Origin: Actinomadura pelletieri DSM 43383
GTDB taxonomy: Bacteria > Actinomycetota > Actinomycetes > Streptosporangiales > Streptosporangiaceae
Direction: 5' to 3'
DNA length: 64,000 nucleotides
Assembly: GCF_003634705.1 (NCBI RefSeq)
Contig: NZ_RBWU01000008.1
Location: 62,001-126,000 of the forward strand
The notes under the pieces were generated by a model. It did not search any database. It saw only the letters and a list, made by a program, of their open reading frames with translations, and was not told the origin of the DNA. Both the position numbers and the translations under genes were made by a program. Below are positions 61,214 through 64,000 of this stretch, piece by piece; the first letter of the stretch is position 1; each line of letters begins with the position of its first letter.

Positions 61214-62286
61214 CCCCGCCCTTTGAGGATGTCCTGCGTTCGGCGTTGTCCGAGGGCGCCGACACGGTCGAGCCGCGGTCTCTTCGGCCGCTGGCGGAGC
61301 CGTCTTCGCGGCGTCGGCGTGTGCGCGTCGTTTCCTTGGGCGGGCTGGTCGTCGCCGTCGCGGCGGCCGTCGTGCTCGTCGTGCTCGCGCCGTGGTCCCA
61401 GGAGGGGGACGCGCCGCAGCGTTTCTCGCTCGCGTCCTATATGGGCGCCGAGTACGTTCTCGACGGCGCGTGGCCTCCCGGCGGGATGGCCGTGAACGTG
61501 CGGAAGGCCGACACCGGGGAGCTCGTCGCGGAGGTGGCCGCTCCCCCGGGTTCGTCCGGTTTTCGTGACTCCGCCGGCGCCGGTGACAACCGGACGTTCG
61601 TCCTCACCACCGCCGACCCCGGCGCGTGCCGGATCCGCTTCCACGGCCTCACCTTGAAAGCCGACGGCACCCCGGCCGCGTTGGCCGAACTGCCACGGAC
61701 CGCCCTGCGGGGACGGCTGGGCGAGGGACCGGGTCTCCTGGCCGTCGCCCCTGGTGGACGCAGGTTCGCCTACGTCAGCCAGACGTGCGGTGGGCAGCCG
61801 CACAACGTCATCACCGTCATCGATTCGTCGACGGGCGACCGCCGTGTCGTCGACCTGCCTCCGAAGGTCTGGGCCGATTCCCTCGGGTGGGCGCCGGACG
61901 CCCGGCACCTTGTCTTCGAGTCCGTGACCGAGGGCGTGAGCGACGGTCCCGAACTGCGGATTCTCGACTCCGCGAATGGCGACATCCGTCCCGTTTCCTT
62001 CGGCTCGGGAACGAGGTTGCGCAGCGCCGCCTACGCACCGGATGGTGCCCATGTCCTGGTGCTGGTCCACGATGGCCGGTCGCACCAACTGCTCTGGTAC
62101 TCGATGGACACCGGAACGGTCACTCGCCGGGTGCGGTTGCCGCCGGGCGAGTCCGGTGCCTCGACCGGTGTGGGGGTGGCCGGAGGGAAGGTCGCCGTGA
62201 TGGTCGACGAGACCGTCCATCTCATCGACGGAACCAAGATCGAAACATCGCGCCTGGTGGGGGGCGGTCCGCCGGGCACGTGGTGA
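61210..62286 (+). CDS. Membrane-anchored TolB-like beta-propeller protein, candidate anti-sigma partner
   Basis: In this 358-aa protein, a cytoplasmic N-terminus of about 45 residues is followed by one membrane helix (VVSLGGLVVAVAAAVVLVVL, about 39-58). An extracytoplasmic beta-propeller-like domain (about 80-350) has repeated LAVAPGGRRFAYVSQ, LGWAPDARHLVFESV and AAYAPDGAHVLVLVHD blades. GTG 61210 overlaps the sigma factor stop. Such gene pairs suggest control of the sigma factor by an envelope signal. The N-terminus has no zinc-anti-sigma motif, so that role is inferred. Confidence 0.82.
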   Translation: MTPPFEDVLRSALSEGADTVEPRSLRPLAEPSSRRRRVRVVSLGGLVVAVAAAVVLVVLAPWSQEGDAPQRFSLASYMGAEYVLDGAWPPGGMAVNVRKADTGELVAEVAAPPGSSGFRDSAGAGDNRTFVLTTADPGACRIRFHGLTLKADGTPAALAELPRTALRGRLGEGPGLLAVAPGGRRFAYVSQTCGGQPHNVITVIDSSTGDRRVVDLPPKVWADSLGWAPDARHLVFESVTEGVSDGPELRILDSANGDIRPVSFGSGTRLRSAAYAPDGAHVLVLVHDGRSHQLLWYSMDTGTVTRRVRLPPGESGASTGVGVAGGKVAVMVDETVHLIDGTKIETSRLVGGGPPGTW

Positions 62287-62330
62287 GCGTTTCCAAACAC
62301 GTGTGACCGCTAACGGTCAGTGAGAAACGC
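62287..62330. terminator. Nested inverted repeats after the sigma operon
   Basis: An outer pair GCGTTTC/GAAACGC encloses an inner hairpin TGACCG-ctaa-CGGTCA directly after the stop codon of the propeller gene. The arrangement suits a terminator that separates the sigma operon from the RiPP cluster. No T-run follows. Confidence 0.5.
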
Positions 62331-62352
62331 GAGGTGAGCGGGCTGTGGTGGT

Positions 62353-62388
62353 CATGAACGGACACATGTAAGTATTGCGTCGTTCATG
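62353..62388. promoter_or_regulatory. Inverted repeat before the RiPP precursor
   Basis: CATGAACG and CGTTCATG lie 20 bp apart, 28 bp ahead of the precursor start, in a locally AT-richer stretch. The spacing places the half-sites on one face of the helix, so this may be an operator for the RiPP operon. No regulator gene is visible before the window ends. Confidence 0.35.
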
Positions 62389-62415
62389 GCGTATCACGCG
62401 AAATGAGGTGAGTTG

Positions 62416-62607
62416 GTGGAGAAGGACACCAATTTGGCGGGAAGTCTGCTGGAGGGCCTCGGTGCGGCTTCTGCACCGTTGAGCAGCTCCGCCAAGCCCG
62501 GCTCCATTGACATGACGATCGAGGGCCGCGTGCAAAGGCTCCACGACAAGCTGGACTTCAGTGAGCGTGGGTCCTGCAACCCGCCATGGAGCGCGTGGGA
62601 CAGCTGA
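62416..62607 (+). CDS. Candidate RiPP precursor with Trp-rich C-terminus
   Basis: This small protein of 63 aa starts at GTG 62416, with GAGGTGAG just upstream. The N-terminal part (VEKDTNLAGSLLEGLGAASA) is leader-like, the middle is charged (RVQRLHDKLDFSERG), and the product ends SCNPPWSAWDS. It precedes a 2OG-Fe(II) oxygenase-like gene and a radical SAM maturase on the same strand, the usual order in radical SAM RiPP clusters. The two Trp-x-x motifs (WSA, WDS) would be natural sites for Trp cyclophane or crosslink formation. That is inference; I do not recognise a named precursor family. Confidence 0.72.
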   Translation: MEKDTNLAGSLLEGLGAASAPLSSSAKPGSIDMTIEGRVQRLHDKLDFSERGSCNPPWSAWDS

Positions 62608-62689
62608 CCGAGAGAGGTGCCCCGGGTCGCGTCGCGCCCGGGGCACCGCCCTTCGCACCGAAACGGCTTCGACGGAAAGAGTGTGATCG

Positions 62690-63535
62690 ATGACGGGGCT
62701 GCGCCGGGGGTTCGGCGTCAATCTGTTGGCCGATTCCTGCACGCAGGACAGAGTTGAGATCAGTTCCGGTGTACGGCCCCTGGACGGTGCCGCGTCCCAG
62801 CCCGCGGCGCCCGGAGCCGTGGTGGCGCGCGACGACTGGCGGCCGTTGCGCCCGGACGAGGCCGCCGTGCTGTTCCCCGGCGAACCGGTCAGCCTGGCCT
62901 CGTCGGTGTCGGTGACCGACTTCGGCGAGGACATGGTGAAGGAGGCCCACGAGCGACTGCTCCCGGGCGTCGGCGCGGGCACGGACACCGGCCACGACCA
63001 GCAGGCGGCGCTGCGCGACTTCCAGGAGAAGATCCTCGGCCTGCTGTACGAGCGGCAGGGCCTCGTGCCGGAGTCGTTGGGCGCCGTCGACGTGGTCGTC
63101 CACCGTCCGGACCAACTCTCCACCGGCTTCAACGAGGGACTCAACGGCTACATGGGGCTGCACATCGACAGCCACCAACGGCTTCCGTTCGCCCAGTGCG
63201 CGGGCGCGATGACCCTCTGCTCGGTCAACGTCGGGTTCACCGACCGGTACCTGAACTTCGTCAACCTGCCCGTCCGGAACCTTCTGGCGATGCTCGCCGA
63301 GCGAGGAGAGCCGGTACCGGAGTCCTCGATCGCGCTGAAGGACACCTTCTTCCGCCTCTTCCCCGAGTACCCGGTGCTGCGCGTGCGCCTGGCCCCGGGG
63401 CAGGCGTACCTGTGCAACACCCAGAACACGATCCATGACGGCGCCACCAACGACCAGGGCCTTCCGGACGTCTCCCTGTTGACGATCAACGGGCTGCCGG
63501 ACTCGGTGCCTCGCCGCGCGGTGGCGCTCGCATGA
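62690..63535 (+). CDS. 2OG-Fe(II) oxygenase-like protein of a RiPP cluster
   Basis: This 281-aa protein has a putative iron triad of His158 and Asp160 in YMGLHIDSH and His249 in NTQNTIHDG, spaced as in double-stranded beta-helix oxygenases. NVGFTDRYLNFVNLPVRNLL lies between them. A clear Arg for 2-oxoglutarate is not seen after the distal His, so cosubstrate use is not certain. It sits between the precursor and the radical SAM gene, as in some actinobacterial cyclophane RiPP loci where such an oxygenase hydroxylates the peptide. ATG 62690 has GGAAAGAG upstream, and its TGA overlaps the next ATG. Confidence 0.78.
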   Translation: MTGLRRGFGVNLLADSCTQDRVEISSGVRPLDGAASQPAAPGAVVARDDWRPLRPDEAAVLFPGEPVSLASSVSVTDFGEDMVKEAHERLLPGVGAGTDTGHDQQAALRDFQEKILGLLYERQGLVPESLGAVDVVVHRPDQLSTGFNEGLNGYMGLHIDSHQRLPFAQCAGAMTLCSVNVGFTDRYLNFVNLPVRNLLAMLAERGEPVPESSIALKDTFFRLFPEYPVLRVRLAPGQAYLCNTQNTIHDGATNDQGLPDVSLLTINGLPDSVPRRAVALA

Positions 63536-64000
63536 CCGAATCGTTCGAGTACGGGCCGATCCGGCGGGTCATCCTCCAGCCGACCGGCTTCTGCAACATC
63601 GACTGCGCCTACTGCTACCTGCCCGACCGGGACGTCCGCAAGGTGATGTCCCTCGACGTGGTCGAGGCGACGGGCCGCGTGCTGGCGGCGTCCGGGCTGC
63701 TGGACGACCGGCTGGAGGTCAGATGGCACGCGGGTGAACCGCTGACCGCGCCGATCTCCTTCTACCGGGAGGCGTGCACGGCGCTAAGGGCCGCCCTCGG
63801 CGGGCTCACGGACGTGCGTTTCTCCTTGCAGACCAACGGCACCCTGGTCACCGACCGATGGTGCGACCTGTTCGAGGAGTTCGGCTTCGACGTGGGCGTC
63901 AGCGTCGACGGCCCGGCCGAACTGCACGACGCCAACCGGCGCACCCGCGCGGGGAAGGGTACCCACGCGCGGACCATGGCGGGCATCGAGGTGCTCCGCT
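63532..64000 (+). CDS. Radical SAM/SPASM peptide maturase, cut by window end
   Basis: The first 156 residues are in the window. ILQPTGFCNIDCAYCYLPDR holds the CxxxCxxC iron-sulfur motif (Cys21, Cys25, Cys28). RWHAGEPLT is the GGE-like SAM motif, with Ala-Gly-Glu, and VRFSLQTNGTLVTDRWCDL and VGVSVDGPAELHDANRR follow. This is the pattern of anSME-like RiPP maturases that end in a SPASM domain, which would lie beyond base 64000. ATG 63532 overlaps the oxygenase stop. It probably crosslinks aromatic residues of the precursor at 62416. Confidence 0.92.
   Translation, partial: MTESFEYGPIRRVILQPTGFCNIDCAYCYLPDRDVRKVMSLDVVEATGRVLAASGLLDDRLEVRWHAGEPLTAPISFYREACTALRAALGGLTDVRFSLQTNGTLVTDRWCDLFEEFGFDVGVSVDGPAELHDANRRTRAGKGTHARTMAGIEVLR

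Overview
The window is high-GC DNA with the features of an actinomycete chromosome. It has dense GTG/ATG operons with 4-nt overlaps, helix-turn-helix/DUF5753 regulators with a DUF397 partner, a mycothiol-type maleylpyruvate isomerase fold, an aerobic (cob-type) cobalamin pathway and actinobacterial RiPP clusters. The mix fits Streptosporangiales/Thermomonosporaceae (Actinomadura-like), but the genus is an inference.

Left part (1-11.1 kb): the leader-distal part of a type I-E CRISPR array (16 repeats, decaying at its right end) is followed by a class I lanthipeptide cluster of the FxLD type. This holds a divergent HTH/TPR regulator, an intact 50-aa precursor, a second precursor broken by a frameshift, a full-length LanB dehydratase, a LanC cyclase, a fusion of a LanB-type elimination domain with a protein-isoaspartate-type methyltransferase, and a helical protein of unknown function. 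A 27-bp perfect palindrome closes the operon.

11.1-20.2 kb looks like an accessory island. It has two endonuclease/exonuclease/phosphatase (EEP) proteins (one truncated), a HAD hydrolase, an S53 (sedolisin) protease, small unknown genes, an HTH/TPR regulator, a GNAT acetyltransferase and the C-terminal remnant of a tyrosine integrase. The remnant lies 76 bp from the 3' end of a tRNA-Phe gene, with tRNA-Asp next to it.

20.2-40 kb is mixed chromosomal content: amino-acid permease, glycerophosphodiesterase, LysR regulator, orphan histidine kinase, a cNMP-binding/cyclase-like protein, two XRE-DUF5753 regulators, an AlkB-like dioxygenase, an XRE-ImmA/IrrE protein, a solute-binding lipoprotein, a methyltransferase and HtpG. 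Two stretches carry degenerate tandem repeats directly downstream of minus-strand genes. In one, the repeat unit contains copies of the gene's own 3' coding end.

40.4-58.6 kb is an aerobic cobalamin biosynthesis region: cobF; cobL-cobM-cobK; cobG-cobH-cobIJ; cobN behind a cobalamin riboswitch; and a riboswitch-led operon cbtB-cbtA-phosphatase-ChlID-type chelatase-cobO-cobB. A cytochrome P450 sits between cobG and cobN.

58.7-64 kb holds a class D beta-lactamase homologue, a luciferase-domain/three-helix protein, an ECF sigma factor with a membrane-anchored beta-propeller protein, and the start of a second RiPP cluster: a short precursor ending in a Trp-rich core, a 2OG-Fe(II) oxygenase-like protein and a radical SAM maturase cut by the window edge.
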